Source: an uncultured Alphaproteobacteria bacterium (GTDB lineage Bacteria; Pseudomonadota; Alphaproteobacteria; Micropepsales; Micropepsaceae). From it: DNA of 58,214 nt. How positions within the stretch are numbered: position 1 is the stretch's first letter; every line of letters begins with the position of its first letter. The stretch covers positions 1-58,214 of the forward strand of contig CAIOYY010000093.1 of NCBI GenBank assembly GCA_903862715.1. The letters run 5' to 3'. This document shows, piece after piece, positions 44,397 to 53,276 of the stretch. Under the pieces are notes generated by a model. That model was not told the DNA's origin and made no database searches. It saw only the letters and a list, made by a program, of their open reading frames with translations. Both the position numbers and the translations under genes were made by a program.

Positions 44397-46397
44397 CTAC
44401 TGCCGGTAGGACAGGCCAATCCGTATGAGGCGCGGCGCACCGTAGCTCTCGAGCCCATCGGCGCTTTCACCGATCTCGATATCGGCGTCGAATATATTGT
44501 CGGCGCCTGCATAGAATTCGACGCCCTCTGCGACCTGCCAGCCCATACGCGCATTCGCTGTGAAGGCCGGCGAGAGAACGCGCTGGTTCTGATCGTCCTC
44601 GAAACGCTCGCCCTCGAAACGCAGATCAGCGCTTAAACTCAAACGGTCCGTCGTGCGCCAGTCCGCCTGCAGCGTCGCGGCGAAACGCGGTGTCTGCGCA
44701 GGTTCCATACCGGTCAATTGCGGGGCGGCGCTGCCGCCATCGACCCGTGCCCAGGTCGCAAGCACACCGCTTTTGACCGTGAAGCCCGGCGCAATCTCGC
44801 CGCCAATTTCGGCTTCCAGACCTACCGCATCGATGGCACCCGCATTCTGGCGCTGACGTAATACGCCGCCCGCCGGAATGAACCCAGCGACGGGAAAGGT
44901 GCCAGGACCAAAACCGATGGTCACATTGGTGATCGGGTCGGCAAGGCGGTTGTAAAAAACCGTCGCCTGCCAGTTCACCGCACCGTCAGTTCCTGCCCCG
45001 AATTCAAATCCGTAAAGCCGTTCGGGCTTCAAACCGGCATTGGCTTCCGTGATGTCGTTGCCGACGCGAAAAGGGCGATGCAGCTCGTTCAGACTTGGCG
45101 CACGAAAACCGGAATAGGCCGCGCCGCGGAGCCACATCGTGTCGGAGAGGGTGTAACGCGCGCCGAACCGCGCGGTCGGTATTACCCCATTACGATCCGG
45201 CTGATCGATATCGAGTGTCGGCAGATCAGTCGCAAGATCGGTTTCCAGACGCGATCCGTCGCTATTCGACCATGCATCCAGTCTCCCTCCGCCCGCCAAC
45301 AGCCACGCGCCAATGGAGCGCGTGCCTTCCGCGTAAATGCCCGCGACACTCGCCTTTCCGCCCGCCCATCTTCCGCGCGTGAATCCCGCCCCCAGATTGC
45401 GAAACTGCTCCTGTGTTTCGCCGTCATTGAGCCGCGCATCGGCGCCGATCTCCCAGCTCCAGCCCGTGCCTTCGCGTCTCAGCGCGGCATTCGCGCCCCA
45501 GCCGGTCGCGGGCGTGGCGTATTGCGTGCTGGCGGGCGACGCCGTAGCCCGTCCCGCGGCGACGGCAAGGAATGTGTTCTGCAGATTGCTTTCGCGGTAC
45601 CAGCCCTGCACGCGCCATCCGTAGGCCACTGCCGACGGCGCATGCACGAGGGTGAGACTAGCGGTCTCGCCGGAAGACGCCGATGTGAGACCTTCCACAC
45701 CGCCGCCGCGCTGTTCGTCATAGGCGCCGAGACGCAGAGCAGCGAATACGCCGGAAATATCCGCCTGATAGCGCGCGGCGAGGGTCCAGCTTTCCAGTGT
45801 CGTTTCGGTATCGACGGCGCCGCGACCCGTACCGCGGAGCGGAACATAGCCGTCACCCGTTTCGGCAGCGCCCGTAAAGAGAAAGCCGTTTGTGCCACCG
45901 CTTAAAGCGGCGCGTGCACTGCCCGTATCCGCGAGGGATAATTCCAGCGCCGCCAGCCCCTCGGTGGCGCCGCGCTCTTCCAGCGCGACGATTCCGGTGA
46001 GCGCTCCCGCGCCATAGGGGCCTGCCCCCGCGCCGCGCACCATCGAAAGACCCGAAAGGCCTTCCGGCGGCAGCGAGGACCAGATCACCCAGCCGCCGAA
46101 GGGATCGTTCTGCGGTACCCCATCCAGCGTCACGAGCGCACGGCCTGCCCCCGAGGGCGCAATATTGCGAAGCGAGATGCCCTGGATGGTGGGGTTTGCA
46201 CCAAGGCTTGAGGTGCGCCGAAAGAGGACCGCCCCCGGCACCTGGCCCAACGCCTCGTCCAGACGCTGGGCTTCCACCAGTTCGCCGGTTTCGAGCCGGA
46301 CAAGCGAGAACGCTGCCTCGCCGCCCATCTGCGGCAGACGCGCAGCAGTGATAACGACGGTCTCCACTTCCGCCGGCAGTGCGGCCGGTGTATCCAA
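44397..46397 (-). CDS. TonB-dependent outer-membrane receptor, no signal peptide visible
   Basis: The 666-residue protein has a TonB-box-like VETVVITAAR (about 11-20), the plug (ALVTLDGVPQNDPFGGWVIW near 87 and VRGAGAGPYGAGALTG near 119) and a 22-strand-like barrel ending in an aromatic-poor RLIRIGLSYRQ. It would import large ligands such as siderophores or vitamins. The only start is a TTG at 46397, directly after TAG 46409-46407 in the same frame, so no signal peptide is encoded. Other frames upstream contain no signal peptide either. It is probably N-terminally truncated and not exported, or there is a sequence error. No B12 or siderophore gene is adjacent. Confidence 0.82.
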   Translation of the reverse strand: MDTPAALPAEVETVVITAARLPQMGGEAAFSLVRLETGELVEAQRLDEALGQVPGAVLFRRTSSLGANPTIQGISLRNIAPSGAGRALVTLDGVPQNDPFGGWVIWSSLPPEGLSGLSMVRGAGAGPYGAGALTGIVALEERGATEGLAALELSLADTGSARAALSGGTNGFLFTGAAETGDGYVPLRGTGRGAVDTETTLESWTLAARYQADISGVFAALRLGAYDEQRGGGVEGLTSASSGETASLTLVHAPSAVAYGWRVQGWYRESNLQNTFLAVAAGRATASPASTQYATPATGWGANAALRREGTGWSWEIGADARLNDGETQEQFRNLGAGFTRGRWAGGKASVAGIYAEGTRSIGAWLLAGGGRLDAWSNSDGSRLETDLATDLPTLDIDQPDRNGVIPTARFGARYTLSDTMWLRGAAYSGFRAPSLNELHRPFRVGNDITEANAGLKPERLYGFEFGAGTDGAVNWQATVFYNRLADPITNVTIGFGPGTFPVAGFIPAGGVLRQRQNAGAIDAVGLEAEIGGEIAPGFTVKSGVLATWARVDGGSAAPQLTGMEPAQTPRFAATLQADWRTTDRLSLSADLRFEGERFEDDQNQRVLSPAFTANARMGWQVAEGVEFYAGADNIFDADIEIGESADGLESYGAPRLIRIGLSYRQ

Positions 46398-46789
46398 GAA
46401 TGCCCCCTATGACCCTTCTCGCCTGTTGGCTGCCAGGCGTGCAGCCAAGGATGAGGCGTTTGCGTCCTATAGACCTTACGTCGATTTGTGAGGATGCGCT
46501 GCTCGGATTGGAACAATCCCGCGGAAACCTTGGCTGCCCAGTTGCCGCCTGCGCCATTTAAGTCACAGTGTGGTTTTTTCACTAAATTATCGGCAAAAAG
46601 CCACCCCTTACTAGGGAACCTGATCCATTATCCGCTCGTTTTCGGTTGGAACTATGCGGGGAAACCCTACGCGGAACAACTTGGTCGTGCATTCTTCGGA
46701 TTATGTCCGCAGAACGTGTTGTACCTGTCCTGCTTAGCGTTTGCCTTCTCCATTGCCGAAGCCACTGCACGCAAAAGAAGGAAGTAAAA
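46398..46789. other. 392-base gap between the divergent receptor and OmpA-like genes
   Basis: No gene is supported. An AT-rich patch near 46570-46600 could hold the promoter of the rightward OmpA-like gene. I looked for a cobalamin-type riboswitch on the minus strand before the receptor and did not recognise its conserved boxes. A TGATCC at 46621 has no TA element 18 bases on. Confidence 0.35.
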
Positions 46790-47878
46790 ATGCTCTCAAA
46801 AACTCTGTCGCAACTCAGAATCGCCGCCCTCGCGGGCGTCGCGGTTGCCGCGCTTACCCTGCCGGCACAGGCCGGTGAAGGCTGGTATCTGGGTCTCGGC
46901 GCCGGCGGCGCGCTGCCAAGCGATCTGGATTACAGAACCAGCACCAATTCCGGAGAAATCGATTTCGACGCCCATGGAAAATATGTCGGCGTCGTCGGCT
47001 ATAAATGGCCAAACGGTCTGCGTGCTGAGGCGGAAGGCGGATATGTCAGCTTTGACATCGACAGCGCCCGTCAGGACAATCCCGTTCCCGGCCCTCTGAC
47101 GCTCGACCAGGACCTGAAAATCTGGACCGGGATGGGTAACGTTCTCTACGATTTCCCCGTCACCGAAAGCCTCGCCTTCACCATCGGCGCAGGCGCCGGT
47201 GTTGCGGCGATCGACCCCGATTTCGCCAATACCCGCGGCACGGAATACAAGTTCGCGTGGCAGGGTATTGCCGGTCTCACCTATGCGCTCAGCGATCGCG
47301 CGGACATCCAGCTCGACTATCGCTATTTCTCGGCGCTCAAGAGCGATCACCGCTTGACCTCGTTTGTCGATCCGGACTTCGGCAGCGGCAGACTGAGACT
47401 CGACAATGCGAATTCGCAGGCCATCATGCTCGGCCTGCGCTTCTATCTGAGCGGACCCGATGTCGCGGCACCTCCTCCTCCGCCGCCGCCTCCTCCGCCC
47501 CCGCCGCCGCCGCCTCCTCCCCCCCCGCCGCCGCCGCCTCCCGCGGTGACGACCTTCATCGTCTTCTTCGACTTCGATCAGTCGGATTTGACGGCAGAAG
47601 CGCGTGATGTGGTGACGCAAGCTGTCGCCGAAGCGAAGCGTACCGGTCAGGTGCGCGTCGAAGTCACCGGTCACACCGATACCGTCGGTTCGGCCGCTTA
47701 CAACCAGGCATTGTCCGAGCGCAGAGCGGCTTCCGTTGAAGCCGAAATGGTCGCGCAAGGCCTGAATGGAGACGACATCGTCACGACCGGCCGCGGCTTC
47801 ACCGAACCTCTGGTCCAGACCGGCCCGGGCGTTCGCGAACCGCAGAACCGCCGCGCGGTCATCGATCTGGGCAATTAA
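46790..47878 (+). CDS. OmpA-family outer-membrane protein
   Basis: The 362-residue protein has a signal peptide (cleavage near AQAGEGWY), an 8-stranded barrel domain (about 28-225), a 24-proline linker and a C-terminal OmpA/peptidoglycan-binding domain (about 252-361) with FFDFDQSDLTAEARDVV and VEVTGHTDTVGSAAYNQALSERRA. It ties the outer membrane to the cell wall and serves as a porin-like structural protein. ATG 46790 is preceded by AAGAAGGAAG. A good terminator follows at 47907. The polyproline stretch is unusually long. Confidence 0.9.
   Translation: MLSKTLSQLRIAALAGVAVAALTLPAQAGEGWYLGLGAGGALPSDLDYRTSTNSGEIDFDAHGKYVGVVGYKWPNGLRAEAEGGYVSFDIDSARQDNPVPGPLTLDQDLKIWTGMGNVLYDFPVTESLAFTIGAGAGVAAIDPDFANTRGTEYKFAWQGIAGLTYALSDRADIQLDYRYFSALKSDHRLTSFVDPDFGSGRLRLDNANSQAIMLGLRFYLSGPDVAAPPPPPPPPPPPPPPPPPPPPPPPPAVTTFIVFFDFDQSDLTAEARDVVTQAVAEAKRTGQVRVEVTGHTDTVGSAAYNQALSERRAASVEAEMVAQGLNGDDIVTTGRGFTEPLVQTGPGVREPQNRRAVIDLGN
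47471..47542 (+). repeat. 24-codon polyproline tract
   Basis: Twenty-four proline codons run without interruption between the barrel and the OmpA domain, written only with CCT, CCG and CCC, never CCA. It forms a rigid linker in the periplasm. The DNA is a low-complexity C/G-rich repeat that can vary in length by slippage and is a site of assembly error. Confidence 0.95.
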
Positions 47879-47906
47879 TCACCCGATCGCATAGCCGACA
47901 CAAGGA

Positions 47907-47940
47907 GGGCGGGCGCCAAAAGCGCCCGCCCTTTTCTTTG
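47907..47940 (+). terminator. Strong intrinsic terminator after the OmpA-like gene
   Basis: A perfect 10-base GC stem (47907-47916 and 47922-47931) with a five-base loop is followed by TTTTCTTT. It ends the OmpA-like transcript. Confidence 0.92.
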
Positions 47941-47988
47941 TTCAAAATGACCATTGGAACGATGCGCGCCCTCAAAAGGGAGGCGTGG

Positions 47989-48957
47989 TCAATCGTCGGA
48001 AGATATGCGCTCCGCGCGCACCGTCACGCTGACGTTCATTTCCAGATAATCGGCGGGATCCCCGACAAACGTCCCCGATACGGGCATCGCCTGTTCCGGT
48101 TCACGGCCGACCGCAATGGGAACAAGATTGTGCCCACCGTAGGAGCCGTTGGTCGGATCGAATTCCAGCCATCCGGCGCCAGGCAGATAGACCTGCACCC
48201 AGGCATGGGTCGATCCCGCGCCCACCGTGCTGCTCTCGCCGCCATCGATCGAGGGATCGTACAGATAGCCGCTGACAAATCGAGCCGCGAGGCCGACGCT
48301 GCGCACCACTTCCATCATCAGAAGCGCGTAATCGCGGCACGTGCCGGAGCCCAGCGTCAATGTTTCCACCGGGCTTTGCACGCCCGGCGTCTGACGTTCC
48401 TGATATTGAAATTCACTCTGGATCGCACGCGTCACCCCGAGCAGAAAATCTTCCGTCGCTGTCGGCGCGCCACTCGAACTGAGAAATTTCTGCGCCCATG
48501 CCGTCACGAGACGGTCCGGATCGAGGTAATGCCGTTCTACCGTGCGTCCGAGATCGGGCACTTCGCGCGCTGGATAGCTGAAAGGTAAAACCTGCGCATA
48601 AGGTTCAATGGCGAAGGCCGCCACGGTTAATGGATAACGTTCGATGACGATGGTGGACTGGATGAACAATTCGTCGGAATCGCCCTCGAACTCGGCAATG
48701 GCCACCGAATTTCCGAAAACATCATAAAGCCAGCGCATGTGCGCATCGGGCTGAATGAGAAGCGTTGCCTCAAGAAGCCGCAGATCATGACTGTCGCGCG
48801 GACGTGTCATCAGGCGATGCTCGCCAAATGTCACCGGACGGGCGTAGCGGTAATGCGTCTTGTGATCGACGGTCAATCGCTGCAAACGCGAAACTTCCGA
48901 TAGGTTGCGGTTCACTGAACGAGTGAGAGTGCTACTGGTTTCATCATGGGGACACAA
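47989..48957 (-). CDS. Transglutaminase-like cysteine protease-family protein
   Basis: The 322-residue protein has an N-terminal beta domain (HKTHYRYARPVTFGEHRL) and a transglutaminase core with catalytic Cys207 in SGTCRDYALLMMEVVR, His251 in THAWVQVYLPG and Asp267 in LEFDPTNGSYGG. This type is normally encoded with an alpha-E protein and a circularly permuted ATP-grasp protein, as here. The trio is thought to make and cut peptide-like amide bonds, but the product is unknown. No signal peptide is seen. Start ATG 48957 is not strongly supported; a later start near LQRLTVDH is possible. Confidence 0.85.
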   Translation of the reverse strand: MCPHDETSSTLTRSVNRNLSEVSRLQRLTVDHKTHYRYARPVTFGEHRLMTRPRDSHDLRLLEATLLIQPDAHMRWLYDVFGNSVAIAEFEGDSDELFIQSTIVIERYPLTVAAFAIEPYAQVLPFSYPAREVPDLGRTVERHYLDPDRLVTAWAQKFLSSSGAPTATEDFLLGVTRAIQSEFQYQERQTPGVQSPVETLTLGSGTCRDYALLMMEVVRSVGLAARFVSGYLYDPSIDGGESSTVGAGSTHAWVQVYLPGAGWLEFDPTNGSYGGHNLVPIAVGREPEQAMPVSGTFVGDPADYLEMNVSVTVRAERISSDD

Positions 48958-48984
48958 GGCCGACCTATTCGTTTGGGCGACCGA

Positions 48985-49926
48985 TCAACGATAACCGAAA
49001 TAGGTTTTTCCGACCGCATCCGAAACCTCTCCGAGTGCAATCTGAAGCTGATCTAGAAACTTCGCCAACTGCCCCGGAGTAAACTTGCCGCCGAGCCCGG
49101 TTTTAAGAACGAATTCGAGTTCCTTGCGCGCATGCTCCGCCTCGGTGAGACGCTTTTGCCCGCATATTTTATCAAGTTCCTGAATCCGCGCGCTGAGCTG
49201 GTTGGCGCAGAGCGCCACGGCGCGGGGAAATTGCTGATCGTAAAGAAGAAAATTGGCGATATCGCGCGAGCGCAAAATTGTCGGGTAACGGCTCCAAAAC
49301 GCGTGATAGCCGGAAACCGAACGCAACAGGACATGGGCATGGACGGAACGAAACGCATCGCCTTCCGCGTGTGAAACCTGCTCATAACCGATGTCCAATA
49401 TGCGTGTCGTCTGATCGGCGCGCTCGACGTATTTCCCGAGATGATAAAAGCACCAGGCCTCGCCCCGCAGGAATGTTCCCTCGGCGATGCCTTCAAACGT
49501 CTGACAGCCCTCGCTGATCGCATCGCATATCGGCGAAAGGCTGGACAGCGCCACGCCGCGTTTGGTGCGGATCACGATCTGATTGTGGAAAATATTAAGA
49601 TGCTTCCACATTTCGGTGCTGATTAGGTGGCGTACCGAACGGGCGTTCTGGCGCGCAGCCGCGATGGCGTAGAGGATCGAACTCGGATTGCTGCGCTCGC
49701 TTACATAAAAAGCCAGAACCGATTGCGGGGTAATCTCGTCGTGCTTCTCGAGAAACCGCTTCTTGTCGGAGAAGAGCACCAGCACGCGCTCCCAGTCCGG
49801 GCCGTTCGGCTTGTCGCGGGCAAAGGTTTCGTTGATGTCCAGAATCCGCGCAATACTTTCCGCCCGCTCGAGATAGCGCCCGAGCCAGTAGGTATTCGAG
49901 GCAAATCTTGCGACGAGGTTAGACAA
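48985..49926 (-). CDS. Alpha-E domain protein (DUF403)
   Basis: The 313-residue protein matches alpha-E: RFASNTYWLGRYLERAESIARILDINET at the start and RGVALSSLSPICDAI, CFYHLGKYVERADQTTRILDIGYEQV later. The fold is all-helical with two similar halves. It acts with the ATP-grasp and transglutaminase proteins. I start at TTG 49926 (MSNLVARFASN), because it overlaps the end of the ATP-grasp frame as TTGTCTAA; the longer frame to 49983 lies inside that gene. Confidence 0.85.
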   Translation of the reverse strand: MSNLVARFASNTYWLGRYLERAESIARILDINETFARDKPNGPDWERVLVLFSDKKRFLEKHDEITPQSVLAFYVSERSNPSSILYAIAAARQNARSVRHLISTEMWKHLNIFHNQIVIRTKRGVALSSLSPICDAISEGCQTFEGIAEGTFLRGEAWCFYHLGKYVERADQTTRILDIGYEQVSHAEGDAFRSVHAHVLLRSVSGYHAFWSRYPTILRSRDIANFLLYDQQFPRAVALCANQLSARIQELDKICGQKRLTEAEHARKELEFVLKTGLGGKFTPGQLAKFLDQLQIALGEVSDAVGKTYFGYR

Positions 49927-51369
49927 GCACCCAGGTATCCTTTGAACCGCCGCCTTGCGACGAATTGACGACCAATGACCCACGTTTCAAAGCAACCCGT
50001 GTCAGCCCGCCGGGAAGAACCCAGGTAGAATCGCCCGTCAGCGCGAAAGGCCGCAAATCCACATGCCGCGGCTCGACGGCTCTTCCTATGAGCGTAGGCG
50101 CGACCGAGAGCTTGATCACCGGCTGGCTGATGAAATTCGTTGGATCCGCGCGCAGCTTGCGGCGCAGATCGTCCAGTTCCTTTTTCGTAGCGCGAGGCCC
50201 GATCACTACGCCGACGCCGCCCGCTTCGCCCACAGGCTTCGTTACCAATTCGTGCAGACGATCCAGCGTGTAATTGAGTCCTTCGGACTCGCGGCAGATA
50301 TTTGTATGCACATTCGAAAGAATGGGCTCTTCTTTCAAGTAATAGCGAATGATAGGGGCATATAGGCGTAAACCGCCTTGTCATCGGCGACGCCGGTTCC
50401 GACAGCATTGGCGAGCGTGACGTTGCCCTTGCGATAGGCACGGAAAAGACCGGGCACGCCAAGCATGGAGTCAGGTCGAAAGGCTTCCGGATCGAGGAAA
50501 TCGTCGTTCAGGCGGCGATAGATGACATGGACCTGTTCGAGCCCGCTGGTCGTGCGCATGTAAACCTTGTCGCGCTCGACGACGAGATCCTGCCCTTCGA
50601 CCAGAGGTGCGCCCATTTCGCGCGCCAGAAAGACATGTTCGAAATACGCCGAATTATAGACGCCGGGCGAGAGGAGCACGATGGTGGGGTCGGAGACACC
50701 CGCAGGCGACACCGCCGCCAGCGCACGCATGAGTCGTGCGCCGTAATCGTCGATATCGGCAATAGATATGCCGTTGGCTAGGTCGGGGAAGGCCCGCATC
50801 ATCAGATGGCGGTTTTCGACGACATAGGAAACGCCGGACGGCGTTCGCGCATTGTCCTCCAGCACCTGAAACTTGCCGTGCTCGTCGCGCACGATATCCG
50901 TGCCGCAAATATGCACATAGGTCTTGCACGGCACGTCTATCCCGCACATTTCCGGACGGTAATTGGGGTTCCCCTTCACGAGATCGAGGGGAACGATACC
51001 GTCCTTCAGAATGTGCTCGCGGTGATAAATATCCCAGAGGAACGCGTTCAGTGCCGCAACGCGCTGTTTCACGCCCGCGTCGATGACGGCCCAGTCAGGC
51101 GCCGAGAGAACGCGTGGAATAACGTCGAAAGGAAGAATCCGGTCGATGGAATCCTTGTCGGAATAGACCGTGAAGGTAATACCGAGATTGAAGAGTTCCC
51201 GTTCAGCGTCTTTGGAACGCCGCCGCAGCCCCTGCATGGCAAGGCTGTCGAGCCGATTACGAATAATACGGGTATGAGAGAGGCCGCGGCGGCCAAACAT
51301 CTCACAGTAGAACTCCCCCGGATCGTATCCGCTAAGAAGCCCGCCTTCTCCGGGCATCTTTCCCCACAT
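49919..51369 (-). pseudogene. Circularly permuted ATP-grasp protein (DUF404/DUF407), split by a frameshift
   Basis: The first part (51369 to 50335) covers the N-terminal 344 residues with RVLSAPDWAVIDAGVKQRVAALN, ICGTDIVRDEHGKFQVLEDNARTPSGVSYVVENR and GVADDKAVYAYMP, then turns into LSFAIT and a stop. In another frame from about 50358 to 49919 the protein continues PIIRYYLKEEPILSNVHTNICRES and then TKPVGEAGGVGVVIGPRATKKELD, as expected for a single protein of about 480 residues. The shift is at a run of four G (plus strand 50355-50358); adding one base restores the frame. It is a recent mutation or a homopolymer sequencing error. The enzyme would form amide bonds using ATP. Confidence 0.85.
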
Positions 51370-51545
51370 CTTCTCTTGCGAACGATGATGTCGTTCTGAA
51401 TGAAACCATAGGCTAAGCGAAGGTTTGCATAGGAAATAAGCGCTGGCAACGGCGACAACACAAACGTCGCATCGGCGCGCGAGCCGCTGCCTAATAAGGG
51501 TGCAATTGCACTTTCTTTCGCCCGGGACCGGTCAGCAGCGACGGC

Positions 51546-51956
51546 TCAACGCATGCCGACAAAAGCTACCGTAGCCGCATAGCCGGCGGAAGCTGCCACC
51601 GCACTCACGAACGTGCCCCATGCAATGTCGAGAATGGCGACCTTCACCGACCACCCCTTCAATATAGCAAGCGAGGTCAGGTCGAATGTCATGTAAGCGA
51701 TGAAGCCGAGAACCGCGCCGTTCAAAACGGCAAGCGCCAGACTATGGGCATTCAGCGCGGGCCACACTGCGAAATAGACCAGGCCCCCCACATAGAGAAG
51801 GTAAAAAAGAGCGGCAGCGCTGAGATTGGGATTGTCGGATAGAAGCGGCCCCACTTCGGGTCGAAATATCGCTTCGGACGCAAGCCGCAGCCATATCAGA
51901 TCCAGGCAGAGAAGCACGGAGCCGGTTGCGACATAGGGCAGAAGATATATGGTCAT
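51546..51956 (-). CDS. DUF2177 small membrane protein
   Basis: The 136-residue inner-membrane protein has about four hydrophobic helices and the family pattern SVLLCLDLIWLRLASEAIF near residue 13, and ALFYLLYVGGLVYFAVWPAL near 50. The function is unknown. It lies 27 bases after the chrR stop, in the same direction, so it probably is the third gene of a rpoE-chrR-DUF2177 operon. DUF2177 genes commonly sit with RpoE and fatty-acid-modifying genes, as I recall, which fits this locus. Confidence 0.85.
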   Translation of the reverse strand: MTIYLLPYVATGSVLLCLDLIWLRLASEAIFRPEVGPLLSDNPNLSAAALFYLLYVGGLVYFAVWPALNAHSLALAVLNGAVLGFIAYMTFDLTSLAILKGWSVKVAILDIAWGTFVSAVAASAGYAATVAFVGMR

Positions 51957-51983
51957 GTGCCGCGCTTTCTGTGGAAATGGGCG

Positions 51984-52565
51984 TTAAAAAAAGGCTCGAA
52001 GCAGAAGTCCGGCAATGCCCGGTATGCGTGGCGGTCCTTCGGACCCGATCACGCAAACACATTCGGTGTCGCCGCTTACGCGCGGTTCATGCTCATGCGT
52101 GGCGTCGGCTTCGAGAAAATCTCCGGGGCCGTAACGCCTGTCGCCATCGGCGATCTCGCCGGTAAGGACATAGGTGAGTTCCCGCCCGTCATGACCATGG
52201 GTCGGCAATTTCGTCCCGGCGCGCGCACGCAAACGATAGAGACGGGTGCCCTGATCCTTGTCGTGAACCAGCGGAGTGTACCAGATGCCGGGTCCGATCC
52301 AGCGTTCGCGCGATTTTTTCTCTGCCGGTTCTCTCACCGGCTCGCCCAGGCGCGCGAAAATGCGCTCCAGCGCATTCGAAGTCATTTCCGCCGGCGCCAT
52401 CGCTTCCAGAAACGCGCCGCCGACCTTCTCCCAAAGAGAGAGTTCGGCCCTGCAGGCGAGGCACACCTCGAAATGCATGGCAACAACCGACGCAAGCGGT
52501 CCCGGCAACGCACCGCCGGCATAACCAAGAAGCGTTTCCTCGGAAGGATGATGCTGAATGATCAT
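51984..52565 (-). CDS. chrR: ChrR-type zinc anti-sigma factor
   Basis: The 193-residue protein has an N-terminal zinc anti-sigma domain with His6, His31, Cys35 and Cys38 (HFEVCLAC), and a C-terminal cupin (TKLPTHGHDGRELTYVLTGE and HEHEPRVSGD) of about residues 100-180. In Rhodobacter-type systems ChrR holds RpoE until singlet oxygen or peroxides arrive, when it is degraded. Its start overlaps the sigma factor stop by 4 bases (ATGA), so the two are made together. Confidence 0.92.
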   Translation of the reverse strand: MIIQHHPSEETLLGYAGGALPGPLASVVAMHFEVCLACRAELSLWEKVGGAFLEAMAPAEMTSNALERIFARLGEPVREPAEKKSRERWIGPGIWYTPLVHDKDQGTRLYRLRARAGTKLPTHGHDGRELTYVLTGEIADGDRRYGPGDFLEADATHEHEPRVSGDTECVCVIGSEGPPRIPGIAGLLLRAFF

Positions 52566-53131
52566 ACGAGATCTTCCAAAAGCTTACGCAGACGCCCGCA
52601 CGCAAGCCGGATGCGCGATTTCACGGTACCTAGGGGAAGCGACAGACGTTCGGCAATTTCGGCATGAGGCCTGCCCTCAAAGAAGGACAGGCGTATCACT
52701 TCCACCTGATCGGGCGGCAACATCTTGAGCGCTGCCGTCACCGAGCGCTCGGTGTCGGTCGCAATCAATCTTTCACCTGGCTGTTCGACAGGCTCGATAT
52801 CCCAGGACGTGTCGACCATCTGGCTGCGCCGTTTCGCACGGCGGATGCCGTCGATCCAGAGATTGCGAGCGATCGTGAAGATCCAGGTCGAGGCGGTGGC
52901 GCGCGCGGGATCGAAACTTGCCGCCTTGCGCCAGACGGCGAGAAGCGCTTCCTGCGCGAGCTCTTCCGCTTCCGCCGCGTCCGCGCCGGAGCGCATCAGA
53001 TAGGATTTCACGCGCGGCGCAAAAAAAGCAAAAAGCCGGGCAAAGCTTTCCCGGTCTGCGTTTGCGGCAATCGCAAGAATGCAGCGCGAATTCTCGTCCC
53101 AACCGGTATGGTCCTGTACCGAGCCGGACAT
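52562..53131 (-). CDS. rpoE: ECF sigma factor RpoE (ECF11-type)
   Basis: The 189-residue sigma-70 family protein has region 2 (FARLFAFFAPRVKSYLMRSGADAAEAEELAQEALLAVWRKAASFDP and TWIFTIARNLWIDGIRRAKRR) and region 4 (LKMLPPDQVEVIRLSFFEGRPHAEIAERLSLPLGTVKSRIRLACGRLRKLL). The ATG 53131 (MSGSVQ) is chosen. Longer in-frame starts at 53209 and 53332 lie at or upstream of the transcription start predicted from the 53214-53243 promoter. It pairs with ChrR and should direct the TGATCC-N18-TA promoters seen here. Confidence 0.92.
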   Translation of the reverse strand: MSGSVQDHTGWDENSRCILAIAANADRESFARLFAFFAPRVKSYLMRSGADAAEAEELAQEALLAVWRKAASFDPARATASTWIFTIARNLWIDGIRRAKRRSQMVDTSWDIEPVEQPGERLIATDTERSVTAALKMLPPDQVEVIRLSFFEGRPHAEIAERLSLPLGTVKSRIRLACGRLRKLLEDLV

Positions 53132-53213
53132 CAGACCACATATCCGTAGAGCGTCCGGGGACGATCGGAACGCCGTGAACCTGCGAGAGGACAAATCGCG
53201 CGTAAGCATACAG

Positions 53214-53243
53214 CTTCTACGGGAGGATTCTGCCCCTGGATCA
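53214..53243 (-). promoter_or_regulatory. RpoE-type promoter of rpoE-chrR (autoregulation)
   Basis: On the minus strand, TGATCC (53243-53238) is followed by 18 bases and TAGAAG (53219-53214). The known alphaproteobacterial RpoE consensus is about TGATCC-N18-TAAGA. Transcription would start near 53207, giving a leader of about 76 bases before ATG 53131. Confidence 0.72.
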
Positions 53244-53276
53244 CCACGCCTGCACCCAAATCGCCTCGCAGAGAGT

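Noticed and set aside
46398..46640. Cobalamin riboswitch before the TonB receptor
   Set aside because: The conserved boxes could not be recognised on the minus strand of this gap.
46621..46644. RpoE promoter in the OmpA-like gene upstream region
   Set aside because: A TGATCC is present, but no TA-type -10 lies 18 bases after it.
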